Part shown: positions 49,526 through 62,800 of the stretch, in pieces
Position numbering within the stretch: the first letter of the stretch is position 1
Layout: the number at the start of each line of letters is the position of its first letter
Source: Lucifuga dentata
Lineage: Eukaryota; Chordata; Actinopteri; Ophidiiformes; Bythitidae
Direction of reading: 5' to 3'
Assembly (NCBI GenBank): GCA_014773175.1
Contig: VXCM01000496.1
Coordinates: 310,001 to 374,000, forward strand
DNA: 64,000 nucleotides
Program-made: the position numbers and the translations under genes
Notes under the pieces: generated by a model
The model's database searches: none
What the model saw: the letters and a program-made list of their open reading frames with translations, nothing else
What the model was told of the DNA's origin: nothing

Positions 49526-52500
49526 AAAAGTGAATGATAATGTACATTAACTGAAATGGTACTGAGTTTGTGAGTTTGAGGGCTAAGGCTGTGGAAACAG
49601 TGCCATCTATTGATTCATCTGCCTTCCCTGGCTCCAGCAATGCAGCAACGTGCACTTGTACATTTTATCATATTGTACATACTGTATAATGATACAGTAA
49701 AGAGACAGCATGTGGAGAACTGGCAAATATGAGCTTAGGTATGCAGGCAGTGTGGACCTACAGTATGTATTATGTGATATGTATTGACACTGCTTTGGCA
49801 GTAAATTAACCTGTCATCAGGGTGTAGCTTTCCAGTAGTGTTAGTGTCTGATTTGTGTTGAGCTGGTAAACCTATAAGAATCTGACATTAAATCTGTAAG
49901 GACAATGTTACAATAGTAAAAACAAGAAATATTTTGCCGTATCTGCATGCTCATTTTAAGTTAAAATAATAACATGCAATTTAAGTTTAAATGCATCTAA
50001 TAACAAAATAAATACAGTGAGCCTTTCAGTCCCACAGCTGTATTAACAGCAGACACACGTACAGGAGCATCAGCTTACACACTGACTCTGACATCACCAT
50101 AGTATGTAGGAGTCTGTCACAAGAATAGATGGGAAAGGACTTATTCACCAGCTACATGGTTGATATTCACAGTGAAAGTCAACCGTCAACGCTCAGTTGC
50201 TCACAGTGCAAATTTCTGACACATCTCTGTGAATTTTATGCCAGATCTGTGATGACATGCAGTGACCAGTGTAACTGCGCATCATATTTGACATCAGATA
50301 ATTGCTGAATAGAGGGTGGCAATAAATTATACTTGCAATAGAGTCATCAACATGTAAGGACAGAACCCCCTCCACACAGATGGTTCAGTGTTCTGTATAT
50401 TATTGACATTGAGTTGTGACTCCCTCAATTCTTATACATATATACATTGCTATATCTATCTATTCTGCTATATCTATTATATTTTAGAGACATCGTCACT
50501 TTTCCCTTATCAATATTTGTGTGTGCAGTGGTTATACAGTACCTTTAATGGATTTTTACATGCAGCCTCTCACCTCAGTAAGGCTACAGAGCTAATGATT
50601 TCTCTGGGGAGGAGCAAGGTGTCTTTGATGAGAGCAGGCCCAAGCAATGCCAGCCTTGATTAGTTCTGACTAATTTAGGATCACTCTGTCAGTGATGTAC
50701 TGGTCTATACAGTGTCTACATATGGTGTTTTTGTCCCCATGGGGGATTTGCAGAGTCTGTTATTGATCATAGATGTGACTTTGTGGTGTAAAAACTACAC
50801 AACAAGACGAGAAAAGTGTGTTTCATAAAAAGTCAAGGCCAAAGCCTACTGAGGTATAGTGATACATGTGAACTGTATACACATTGAAGATGGGTGGTTT
50901 GGTGCAACATATATGTATTAAAAAACATGTCAATATATATCTTGATGTTATATTACAAATATTTATTTATTTCTGATTACTTACTCTTTTTGTACTCATA
51001 CATAGTTATAAGTTTTTATAAACTTTTTGCTTTCTTTCCCTACAACAGTCTGGTCATTACTCCACGTTACTGTTGACTCTATTCCCAACGTTAGAAAGAT
51101 GTTTCCTCTCTAGTCACTTTTTTGGAGACTTAAAATCATCTCTTCACATCCCCATTTTCCACATTGCACCACCTTGTGCTTTCCATACTAATTTGTTCTT
51201 TAAAAACAAAAAAAACCCTTTGACCTCTCTACAGCTGTAATTTTTATTGTTATTCTCTTTGCTCCTCTCCCTCATATGCCCTGTGCAGAGGTCACTTCAG
51301 GAGCCATGGCTCTGACTCATGCTCTCTTTGTTGCATGCTTTTAATGACAGTGATGAAGAGTTGCATTTATTTTAAAAAGGCGAACTAAAAACTCACAATG
51401 TGTAAGATAAATATTTCTTTACATGGAATAACATGAAACACAATGGGTTCTAAAATTTTGAATATTTAAGCGTAAAAATAGCTGTTGTAAATAAGCAGGT
51501 ACAGCTGCATCGAAAAAGCATGTGCAAGATCCCCATCTTGTGGTCAGACTTGGAAAGTGGTTATCAAAAGAAGGATATATTATAGAAATAGAAATAGTCT
51601 AGTATCTAAATAGCAAGTACTTTGATGCATAACTTAAAAGTATTCTTTGAGCTCGGTATACTGCTTTCATCATTTTTCTCAGTGAATAAGAATAATATTG
51701 ACAATGGATGTAAAATATTTCAGTGCACTTTGAATGTGTTTAACCATTCTGAATTTTTGGAGCAATGCACTGGAAATTGGAGTTGTTTAATTTACTTTAT
51801 TAGTTAGTTAGGTTATTGTTAACATCCTCACCAGAAACTTTCCAGTACCAAAATTAAAAATTAAAAAAAAAGTTTTAACATTTACTTACAATTAAATATT
51901 GCTTTTAAAATTCATAATCAGCTTATTTCTGTTGTAGAATGGCACATACTGTATATACTGTATATGTGGCAACTGTAGAATTTTAGCCTAGTCTTCCTAA
52001 GAGAATTTATAATTATTTAAGATTAAATGTAAGCAAATACAAATGTAATTGCTTACTTTTTGTAAAGTAGTACAGGAAGAAAATAATAAGTTTATTTGAA
52101 ATGTAGTATGTTGAAAATAGCACAACACACAAGCATACAACGCTCAATACTTCAATTATGACAAAAAAAAAAAAAAAGNAAAAAAAAAAAAAAAAGAGCC
52201 GAATTTGCCCTTTTGCCCCTTAGTGGCAGCTGGACCCCAGAGAGTGCTGAGTCCACTCAGTTTGACATGCTTGGCGGACTTTCTGCAAATAGAACATAAA
52301 CTGTCATCCAAAGAGCTGTTTAATGTTTATTCTTCAAAAATTAAACTGTATTTCTCACCATTTCGTTGTTGTATTTATTCTTTTAATCCACTGGAAAGAT
52401 TACTGCTGCTGCCAGCTCAGCTTTATTATATTTGCGGGATCAAGAACTGTATTTATCTGCAGATTCCATGCTGTAACACCATAAATGTGAAAAAAAGTAA

Positions 52501-53802
52501 TAGGAGCTTAATGCTTCTAAGACAGTCTATATAATACATTTAAAAGTATACTTTTAACACAATCTTTCTCAGCCATGAAAAGGCCATACTCTGCTAGCGT
52601 ACCAGATCATACCAGCTAACCTGGCAGCACCACCGGCCGTCTCACCGTTAACAGAATGTGAGAGAATGGGGTCAGTGTAAGAAAACACAGAGTCAGTACT
52701 GCCAAATGGTGTAAAATCTTAAGTGGCCTGCTACGATTTAATTAGTCTTAGTAGTGAAGGATCACCAGGATCATTTTACAAGATTCCAAACCAGACTACA
52801 GCTTGTCTTCTTCTGGCACCTTCCGCAGGCTTATATATCCCTCCAGTGTGAATATATCTTTTACTGTGGGCATTCTATCAGGTGAACAATAATGGTATTT
52901 CAGTACCAGAAAGAACAATATGACAGTGTTTGCTATTTATTTGATCAGTGCATGGTAAAGTTGTAGTGGCAGTGTGATTATATTTTGTTGTATTATTTTT
53001 TATAAAAGGTGCCATGGATCATAGCTGAGGATGGTTGTTTTTGTCTACTTTATAGTTGTGGCATTATACATATGTCTCATTAACAGTTGAATCAGTCTCT
53101 ATTCAAAATAATGACATAAGCCAACTGAGCCATTAATATATGGACCCTACCTATGAAAACTGCATGTTAAAGGTACATTTGCTTTATTTTTATAATATTT
53201 AGTCAATAACATGCAAGTACTGTGTAATCTTTGCAATATTGTTCCATCATACGGAAAAGTAGCTACATTTATGCCAGCACCTTTATGATGTATAATGAGT
53301 TTTTACATTATTTTTTTATTTTTTTTATCTGCACAAGCTTCTAAATAATGGACAACACAAGACATTATGACCATAAAATTGCATATTTTCAAAAAATGTG
53401 GATAATATAAGGTGTGAAACTGGAATTTGTCCATATTACTGTATATGGGAAGCTGTGGTAAATTTGCAGGTCCTCATATTAGGATGCTTATCATCTGATT
53501 TATGAAAACCTCATGGTTTCATTACTCAAGCGTAAAAGAAAAAGCACTTTACTATGGCTGAAAAGCTGTATCCCCTGAAGCAGGTCCCTTTACAAATATG
53601 TTTATCTGGGACAAGGAACAATGACATTCTGTCCAATAAAAGGTGGGTCAAAACACTCATGTTACAGAAGGCCTGTTGACTCTCCCACAACCCAATCATC
53701 TTCAGAAGCTTTACTCAACTGAAACAAATATGAATACAGAACAAATATAACGTGTACACCAGTAATTTTTTATGATGTCAACACTACTTTATCACTATGT
53801 CA
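47852..53802. other. Intergenic region, no host gene seen
   Basis: Holds the interspersed repeat at 48512-48670, TA and GA microsatellites, and a poly-A tract with an N at 52179. The 109-residue frame at 52205-52534 has no recognisable feature. Confidence 0.5.
48512..48670 (+). mobile_element. Interspersed repeat, copy 2 of the 29.5-kb family
   Basis: ATTACCTCCGCC, a GTTTGTTT run, TTAGCAGGATATGTAGAAAA, TTATGGATGGATTTGGATGA and TTAAATTTTGGAGGTGA follow the same order as the copy near 29.5 kb. Similar sequence may continue to about 48880. Confidence 0.5.
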
Positions 53803-54352
53803 TTATTATTATTATTTTTATTATTATTTAAATGTTTATTTGCATAGGGACTGATGCAGAGACATAAGTCATTAGGTGACATAGGTCATAGGTCAACTAA
53901 TGCTGCACATCATAGCATTTTTAGCCACGGCTAGTTTGCAAAGCTTGCTCCTAGTTGGGCTTTGACAAAGGTACATAATCCACAGAACAATACAAACATT
54001 AAAATGATTATAAAACAAAATACATACTTAGGCAATTGAGCAGGGTAGACAATAAAACAAATACATAACCTGCAACATATACTATTAATATACAATACAA
54101 ATACCTATGCACTGTCCATCATTAAAACCCTCTAAAATGCAATTACAGTCTTACATAATTTATTGAAAAATAAATAAAAACTAAATTAAAAAAATTATTA
54201 ATAATAATAATAATAATATAAAGAGCTACGCAAGACAGAGGACACTTGATGACCCATGATTATACTCTTGAGCATTCTTCAAATGCTATTTCAATTTAGA
54301 TTTGAAATAATCCCAATTATGATCCTGTTTGAGCTCCATAAAGAGTTCCAGA
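53803..54352 (-). mobile_element. Frameshifted C-terminus and 3' untranslated end of the LINE copy
   Basis: The minus strand continues from the polymerase fragment through a shifted coding end (about 54230-54352). AT-rich sequence follows, and the copy closes near 53850 with ATGCAAATAAACATTTAAAT and an AAT/ATT array at 53803-53828, which looks like the element's terminal repeat. The exact end is uncertain. Confidence 0.5.
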
Positions 54353-54800
54353 TTATAACCCCCTGAACAGAAAAGGCTGTCTGTCCAAAGAAGGTTTTGT
54401 GTGAAACAAAACTTTACAATTTCCAGCAACTGCACCCCAAGTAACAGAAGCAGAAACCCGAAGAGGTTTCACCATGCCACTAAGAACCTGTGGAGCTTTA
54501 CTGTGTAAACATTTAAAAATTAACCTTAAATTAGAAAATCTGATAAAATTATCAAAACTTAAGATGTTTAATTTCTTCAGAATATGGCAGTGGCGATATC
54601 TAAGCGACTTTCTGTCTAGAGTTTTTATGACACGATTATATATCATCGTTAAAGGTGTAGTCATTATAGGTGCTGCTTGAGACCATGAGGTTGAACAATA
54701 ACTTAAATGTGAGAAGATTATGGAATGCATAAAGATGTTAGCAGCATGAAATGTTAGTAAATTTCTAATAATTTTATAGGTTTGCCCTTGTGGTCTTACT
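54353..54800 (-). pseudogene. 5'-truncated LINE, 3' end of reverse-transcriptase ORF
   Basis: The minus-strand frame reads FSHLSYCSTSWSQA, YNRVIKTLDRKS, YRHCHILKKLNILSF and NLRLIFKCLHSKAP, the C-terminal part of the polymerase of a non-LTR retrotransposon of the CR1/L2/Rex group. The frame extends upstream of the first methionine (about 54730) to about 54800, beyond which a stop is met. A frameshift near 54355 moves the last 40 or so residues to another frame. No endonuclease or catalytic YADD region is present, so it is a dead 5'-truncated copy. Confidence 0.75.
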
Positions 54801-55240
54801 CACCATTTTTATATGTTTTCCAAAATTTACATGCGAGTCTAATAATAATCAAAAAAAAAAAACAAAAAAAAAAACAACTTAACTACACAGTTAGTTTTGA
54901 ACTATTTTTGCGATAAAATACTGCAGTGGCCATAAGAGGGCTAATGGATAATAAAAGATACTATAAATGCATACTGGATTTCTATTATAACAAACCCCTC
55001 AGCCTCTATAGTTTGTTAAACACACAGAGTAGGTGTGGCACACAGAAAAATGCAACAAATACATGCTGGGAAAAGCTCACATGAAAGATACTATGAGAGA
55101 AAACGTCCAATTGACTGGTGGTATGAAAATATAAATATAAGTAGCCCATTTGTCTTGAAAAATCTGTCTTTCCTTAAAGACAAATGGGCAAATGGGTTAT
55201 CTGGAAATTTACTGGAATTGAATTGCAAAACACAAAAAGT

Positions 55241-55283
<43 letters not shown>

Positions 55284-58200
55284 AAATGTATGTCCCCCAC
55301 TCACAAGATCAAACACAGTGCCAAAAAGTATCAGATCCTGATTCTGCTGCTTAACTGTTCATTGTAAACTGTAGTAGTTCTGTAGTAGTTCTCGTGTGCA
55401 CTTAAGAGTATTTTAAAATGCATTTAAGTAAACTTTTTTTTAGATCAAAGTGGGGCAAAAAATCAGATTCTTAGTTAGCTAAATTTAAAGTTAAGGTGTA
55501 GCCTCTTAATCCATTTCTACTATGTAGTTCATAGTTCACCTTGGCCACACTTTTGGTCACTATTTCTACCATCAAAAAGCAAATGTGATTGAGCATTATT
55601 TGTTTATCAAATGAAAAATAAAGGAAACTTGCTTATTTCATCCGTTTTACTGGCAAATTTTCACAAAAAATCCCATAAATATTTATATTTAACATACAAG
55701 AAATATTCTCTGTCGATTGTAGTCCAAGAACTATTTTGCTATCTAATTTCCATGTTCTTTGGCGAGCACTAGAGGGCGCTGGAGTATTTTTCTTTCATCT
55801 AATTGTGTCAGAAATTACTACTCATGAAAATTACCTCATGAAAACCTCAAAAGACCTCATGAAAGACCTCATGAAAACAAAACAAGCATTCATGGATTCA
55901 GCATGCTGTTATTCTGCAACAAGGGTGAATAATTACTTGATCAAATAAAATATTTAAGTAAGGTTACAATTTGATCATAGCATTCTTTTGTTCATTTTAT
56001 CTTGAAATATCTTCAAATTGTAGTTTAATATGTTTACTACAGATGATAATGTAATACCTATGGGATGTATATGACGCAGATAATACTTCAAAGAGTTGTG
56101 CACCACTAAGCTCTCTTCAGCAGCTGCTCTTTCTCTTGATTGACCTTTGACCTTAAATCCATGATCTTGTCTTTACCGAAACACACACACACACAAATAT
56201 ATTCTTACCCTGGTAAAATGTCAATAACCCCATCATTTTGTCACAATAAATGGAAATTCAGCAAATTAAATGAAGCAGTTACCATTATTATTGTGACACA
56301 CAATACAATGACAGGTATTCTAACAGACTTATGCTACCATTTTGGCACATTTCATGCTTTTGTGTATACTTCTATCTGACAGGAACACCAGGGTACAGTT
56401 TGGGGTAATAACAGACCGTAATGTGAAGTCAATCAGACAGCATCCAGCTCAATGGCAGAAATCTGTGATAATTAAAGTCTTGCTGTGACATTTTGTAGCT
56501 ACTCACCCTGCTCAGTTATTACATTGAATCAAAACGGTGAATATTGACAGCTGTGACAATGCAGCAACTTAAAATGCTTGTCTTTTGACTGCTTTGGGCT
56601 GTGGTAGGATCCCACCACCCCATCATCCCACCCTCACCCCCACCCACAAACACCCTCAAACATGCACCCACATGCACGCACACGCATGTATGTACACTAC
56701 CTGCCATGAATTTTGATAGAAATTGATATTTTAATCTTTATCCATTGGACCTCATGAAATGGTCTTTGTCTCTAACTTGTGAAAATCCACATATTGGCAC
56801 TTAAAGAAGGCATTCTTCCTAAATACATGTATATACACAATTAACTGGATTTTTGAAGTAGTACTATTAATATTTAGTGATAGTATTTAGATTTAATGTT
56901 ATATTTTCTTGTATATTATTTTCCATTTATTTGTACATCTCTTTCAGAGACTGCAGCAACATATGAAAAAGTAAGGACACAAAAGATTTAGGGCCAACAG
57001 CGATCTAAATGTAAGCAAATCATATTTTCAGTTGTCTGTGTATATTCATCATGCATGTGCTCTGGGGCTGTAGCCTGGATAGTTACACATTGTCTCTTAC
57101 TATGGATTGCTTCCATGAAAGTAGTTTTCAAACAGTGATTTTTACATAAATACCCAAGAGTTATTTCCCAAGCCCCCTATAAACTACATTATTCAACATA
57201 TTAGCAGTTTACCAAAAGTAAAATAAATACAGAGGAGGCTTAAGCCTCTATAACTAGATTATTGTCATTTTTGAGAGAGGGAATCTTTTCTTTTAAGCAG
57301 TTTCTGCTTTGTCATTCCTTACAGGATTTCCCCTGGCCCAGAAAAGAGTATTCCTATTTGCTTTGTGCTAAATGACTTCCTCGCATTTTGCTTTAACAAG
57401 ATACAAAGACTGTATACAATACGCCCAACACAGCATGATATTGCTGGCTTTTGATTTGAAAAATTCCCTTTGTTTTTGGAAACAGTTAGGGGATTTATAT
57501 ACATTTGAAAGAACCAAATGAATGAATGAATGAATTTTGTGAACTCTACATTGTTTCTATGCCTTTAAGTGACAAATGTTATCTAAACTTTTTTCAGTAA
57601 AAACACCAAAAACCTGGATGAAAACCCAGAAGAGGCCATTCACAGTTAATTTCTATTAATTTAAACTTTATGCTTTTTACAAATGTGCAATACATCATTC
57701 AAAATAAGTCCTATGATCACCCCATCATCAACAATCACAACTCAAGAGTTAAACCTTGTTATTATTCTCAAAGTGTTCTGAATTAAGTGAACTTACATTA
57801 AGCAGCAACTAAATTATTATTGTCCAATTATGTTAAAGGTTTGTTTACATCAGTAATTTTTTTTGCAAACACTGCAAAAAATTTTTCAACTGTGGTTAAG
57901 AATCAAACAGTACTTACAGTATTTGCATTAGCCAACTATTCGCATTAAATATGTGCATATGTGACTTGTATGCAAAACATACTGATTATTGATTGGACTT
58001 TTAAAAAATGAATCGTCTCTGCTTGTTTGTCAAAAGTGTGTTGATGAAAGTTAGTTTTCTCCATTGGCTTCAGGAATTAGGCTGCTGTGAATAAAAGTGG
58101 GTTAATTTATCCAGTTTGCCCTAGTTTTTGACAAGCTACAGTGACAGTGTAACCAGACTAAATCTGTGCTTGCTGTGCCACATAGGCAGGCCTATCAGGG

Positions 58201-58499
58201 TTACGATGGGACTGATACTGAAACTGCTACTTCCTGAATAATCCAGATTACTGCTTGACATTTATTTTGGCAGACCTGCAGTGTACAGATTAATATTCAC
58301 TCAGCCTCACTCTGCTATACACAGAAAATATTTGAGCTGTGAGCTGTGTTTTGTGTTTTATGAGAAAACAGACTAATATTATGTTTATATGATTTTACAA
58401 TACTTCAGTATTTACACTGCGTCTGTTTGCTTCACATTTTGCTACTCCTCCTGCATGATAATATAATTTTGTACTTTGAACTTCTGTCATTAGATGTGT
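54801..58499. other. Region upstream of dclk2, no gene seen
   Basis: Contains a poly-A stretch (54850-54875), a TG array (55244-55281), the CTCF-like motif (55764-55782) and short degenerate ACCTCATGAAA tandem units (55826-55878). Nothing else is recognised. Confidence 0.5.
55764..55782 (+). promoter_or_regulatory. Strong CTCF-like motif
   Basis: GAGCACTAGAGGGCGCTGG closely matches the vertebrate CTCF core (CCASYAGRKGGCGCT). It lies about 3.3 kb upstream of the dclk2 start, on the plus strand. A weaker inverted match, CCCCATCTTGTGGTC, lies at 51531-51545. Binding is inferred from sequence only. Confidence 0.5.
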
Positions 58500-59059
58500 G
58501 CAAACATTTCATTAAAACCGAGAATGCTAGCATTAGGACCCTGAGGCGCACAGGCCTTCCCTTTCTCTCCCATTGATTTGACAGCTTGAGTTAACGTCCA
58601 GTCGGTGAGAGGATGTGAAGTGGGGTAATCGGTGGCATACGGGTTCTGTACACTCAACTTTTCTAAATTACGTTAGTTGTGTTTGGACCTACGACAGGTT
58701 CACTGCAATGTCTATCAAACAAAGCATGTCGTTATTTGACACGTTTTCAACCGGATAATCTTGAGTTGGCGCTTGGAATAGCCTACTGGACCCGCTGCAT
58801 CGGCATCGGAACCATCACTACTGGGCTCATTTTCTGTGGACGTCGGAATAACTTGTACCAATCTCTCTTTGAAAATTGTGTTGTAACTTTAAGACTTTGC
58901 AGCATTCGGTGGTCACGTTGTTTCTGGACTGGAAGTGGATTCTGGAGTAGCACACGTGTATCCTCCTTTCTCCTGTTGCCGACGCACAGCTTCTATAGGA
59001 GTATCTGCATAAAAAATATTCTTTCTGTTAGATTCTGGTAACGCAGAAAAAGAAACATC
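58500..59059 (+). promoter_or_regulatory. dclk2 5' leader and presumed promoter
   Basis: The 500 or so bases before the dclk2 ATG are less AT-rich than the intergenic DNA and contain scattered CpGs and a CACGTG E-box at 58953-58958. A short ORF (58708-58758, 16 codons, ATG start) ends well before the main ATG. The open frame at 58679-59041 lacks an ATG at its start and shows no conserved features, so it is treated as leader. The transcription start cannot be placed. Confidence 0.45.
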
Positions 59060-59465
59060 ATGTCGCAAAGTAAAAATATTGAATTTGAACATTTTGAGGA
59101 ACGGCAGAAGCCGCAGCGGACACCAAGGACCAACTCGGGCTCCGGGTCCCAGTCAGGCTCCAGAGGCAACGGTCTGGTCCCCAGCCCGGCGCACAGCGCA
59201 CACTGTAGTTTCTACCGCACACGCACTCTCCAGTCTCTCACGTCCGAGAAGAAAGCCAAAAAAGTGCGATTTTATCGCAATGGGGACAAATACTTCAAGG
59301 GAGTGGTGTATGCTGTGTCTAACGACCGGTTCAGATCCCTGGATGCTCTGCTTATGGAGCTTACTCGGTCCCTGTCTGACAACGTCAATCTTCCTCAAGG
59401 TGTCCGGACATTATACACACTGGATGGAGGCAGGAAGATCACCAGTTTGGATGAGCTGGTAGAGG
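59060..59465 (+). CDS. dclk2: Doublecortin-like kinase 2, coding exon 1
   Basis: This exon encodes residues 1-135 plus the first base of codon 136 of a microtubule-associated protein kinase of neurons. The IEFEHFEER motif (about 7-15), the low-complexity Ser/Gly linker (about 22-36), [18 protein letters not shown] (about 41-58) and the [13 protein letters not shown] start of the first doublecortin domain (about 64-76) identify the DCX/DCLK family. [25 protein letters not shown] continues the domain, which binds microtubules. The kinase domain would lie far downstream, outside the window. The ATG at 59060 has A at -3. The exon ends at GTAAGT (59466) in phase 1; the open frame beyond that is intron. 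The N-terminus and the linkage to nr3c2 favour dclk2 over dclk1. Which teleost duplicate (a or b) cannot be decided. Confidence 0.95.
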
Positions 59466-59859
59466 GTAAGTGTGATGAATAATCTCTTTATGCAACTACG
59501 AATCAACAAAGGACGTCTGCTTCATTATGTTGATAGTAGTCTAATGGACTTTGATTCAGACGTACAGTATGGCACTGGGTATTGAACAAATGATCCATGC
59601 ACAACAACTTCTGGTAAAGTATAGGAGAGCATCTGAAAACGTGAAAATGGTGCTCCTTTTTGCAAGACATGCTCCCAGAGGTACACAGAAATCTATACAT
59701 GTTCTCTGCATCAATTATATTTTATGCATTGCTTCACATGTATCATTATGGATGCCCTGACAAAGATGTTCTGACATGTTTGACCCAGTGCTGAGCAGCA
59801 GTCAGACCCCTGCTAAGTGCAGCACATGGCTTGTGCTAATGTGCATCAGTTTTTATTGA

Positions 59860-59898
<39 letters not shown>

Positions 59899-62800
59899 CA
59901 GCTGAGTTTATGTGGGCATGAAAGTGACTTACTGTATTGCTGCAGTGTTTATATCTTCAAGAATACTTTCATTCTTGGGACTTGAAACATGAAAGTTCGT
60001 TCTTCCAGTATCAGTGCTAATGACATGCTGGATAAATAATAACATGTAGAAAGTAGAATTTTGAAAAAAGTTGAATTATTGAAATAATCACTGTCATTTT
60101 CACTAATGAAAATAATTCAGGGTTTTGTGATCAATGAATGTCATGTCAGGGGGGGATGGGAGGGCTGCCAAGAATCCAATTTATCTTGCTTTATCCTTAT
60201 GTGTATTAGCTTTGAATAGAAAGAAAAAAAACATAGAGCAATATGTCAATTGTGGTCACATCTTATATAACTTTCGCCACTGTGACACAAATGGGATATT
60301 TTCAATTTCCTGCTGTGTTGTACACCCCACAGGAATAGCGAATCATAGTAAAACGTTTATCTTTACATTCAGCCGTATATGCTGTCCCGTCCGTTTTTAA
60401 TATGAGAGGTTAAAGCTCAGCGACCCCGTAATCAGGATCAGGTGACGTCTTGGTGCTTCTGACACATTGATGATTTTTTTTTTTTTTAATCACATCTTCC
60501 CTAAACTTTAGACTCTGCACTACACTCATTTTCTGTGCCTCATCCCCCGAGATGCTGAGAAAGATTTAGGGCAGATGCTGATCCACATTCTGGAGCATCA
60601 CTAGTTTTGCAAAACAGTCAAAGGTTGCTTTGGCTCTAGTACAGACCATTCTGCTCCTGCACTTCTTGGCTCACATACAGATGCTGCTGAACGATGACCC
60701 ACAACTAGAATAATAATGCATCCAGAGTTCTATTTGTAACTGGTGCTTCATCAGCTTATTTGAAACGATGAATTTTAAAATGGAGGTCTTTGATGAGCTC
60801 CAGGACCAGTCATGAGTCAACCACAGGTATGTCCCTTACTGTATGAATGCTGTCTCATCTTCACAAATGCCCCTCAAACTTGAATTGGACTGTGAGTGGA
60901 CCATGCACCCACCCGAGTCTTGTCTTTGTTTACTCACCCAGCTAATGGACAGAGAAAGGAAACATTACTGCACAGCTCAGCAGTCTACCTTATTGACTGA
61001 GGCCTCCTGGGGCTCTTTTGTGTGGAAACCCAATCAAACACCATTCTCACATGTGCCCCTTATGGCTGGATGGGATTACTGAGTTGACCAGTTAATTTTA
61101 ACTGCTGTGCTTGTGGGGAAAAAAAAAAAAAAANAAAAAAAAAAAAAAAAAAAACCAAAGTAGCAGATACAGAAATGTAGAAAGAGCTTTGTGGCTCACT
61201 TTGTGAGGATGCAACACATGCTGACAAACAAATTATATTTGAGACAATAAAGCTTTGTAAGAAAAGGAATTTACTAGATCCAGTTGGTAAAATTAAAGCT
61301 TAGGTTTGAAGTGTCTGAAAGTATGACACTATAGTAGCATTAGTAGGTCTTGTGAACAATGTGTAATAACTGGCTTAAAATAAAATCTTGAGGCTTTTAT
61401 AATGACAACATACAACTGAAAGAAAACAATTTTGGGTTGCTATTGAGTTACTACGTTCTATTTTTCTATTTTATTATTCAAATCCAGTCTATTACCAAAA
61501 CTAGTCATCATTATTAGATTTTCAGTTTTAAACGTGCTAGCTTTACAGGAGCTGGCAAATTGTCTTGGATAAATTCTGAGTTTTAGGATAGAGGGTACAC
61601 TGACTTTGCCTGGAGCTGCTGAGCCATAAATCGTTAAAAATGTCTAATTCTTGGTAATTCATGGAGTATGGCTCCAGGCTAACACTGAACTGCATCATGA
61701 ATGTATGCTTGATGCATAGAGATTATGCTCTTCCCTGAGAAACAAAGTCATGTTTATTTGTATAGCCCAATATATAATGTCTCAGAGGGCTTTACAGGCC
61801 CACACATCAACGGTTCCTGACCCAGCCCAAGCTCCCTAAAAAGATGAGGAAAAATGCCTTAAAAAAACACATCATATCAGCAAAAAAAAGGAAGAAACCT
61901 CGAGAGAGGCAATTCAAAGAGAGATTCCTCTCCTCGAACAGCCAGGTTAGCAATTGGTAGCAAACAAGCAAATTACAAAGACACAAAAAACAATGAAACA
62001 TTACGGAATGATATAACACAGCTAATAAGCAATAATCTAGCAAGAGGATCCAGAAAGATAGGCAATATGAAGTCATAGTCATGATGCTTCAAGGCATGAG
62101 CCATATGAAGTGAACAAATAGAACATTTGTAATAGTGAAAGTGAAATTCTGCTAAGAAACACAAAGACTATCAAACTAAATCACTCCATCAGAATTCTGG
62201 ACACGTTTGTATGCATTTCCTGAACTACAGAGGATTTGATAAGCAGCCATGTGATGGTCATATTACTCAGCAATACCTTTTCCAACATGTGAATATTAAG
62301 TCAGAATTATGGGAAAACTTTACATGTGCCCATTTACTGATGATGTGTGGTTGGGATAGCTGATGGAGGGGGTTGGGGTAGTTTGTTTAGGTTGACCTCA
62401 GCTGGTGTCCACATGAGGACAACAGCCAGCGGAGCATGGTGGAGGTTCCCTGAGTATGACTGAGGGAAGTCACACCTGAGATCCTTGTCCCTCCGGGAAT
62501 GAACATATCACCAGTCACCATCTGAGGGCATCTATTCTGTCCCCAAATGAATGACAGCTCCAGTTATAATTTATCTTAAATTTCAGCCATATCTCCATCC
62601 TTCCAGCTGTGTCCTTTCCTTTTAATTAGCCCTTGCTTAATTGCTAGCTTAATAAAGCCAGCAGGTATCATGGGATGCATGGTCTCGTAATGCTGCCTTT
62701 CACTGTAACTCTGTTTTTGTGTCTTGACACACATCTATAACAAAAAATGTCTTGATTGACTAGATTAGCTTCTTGTATAAACAAAGTTACGTGTTTTCAA

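Noticed and set aside
58679..59041. 120-residue frame just before dclk2
   Set aside because: It begins at GTG rather than ATG and is interrupted before the dclk2 start in another frame. It has no recognisable protein features and is taken as leader sequence.
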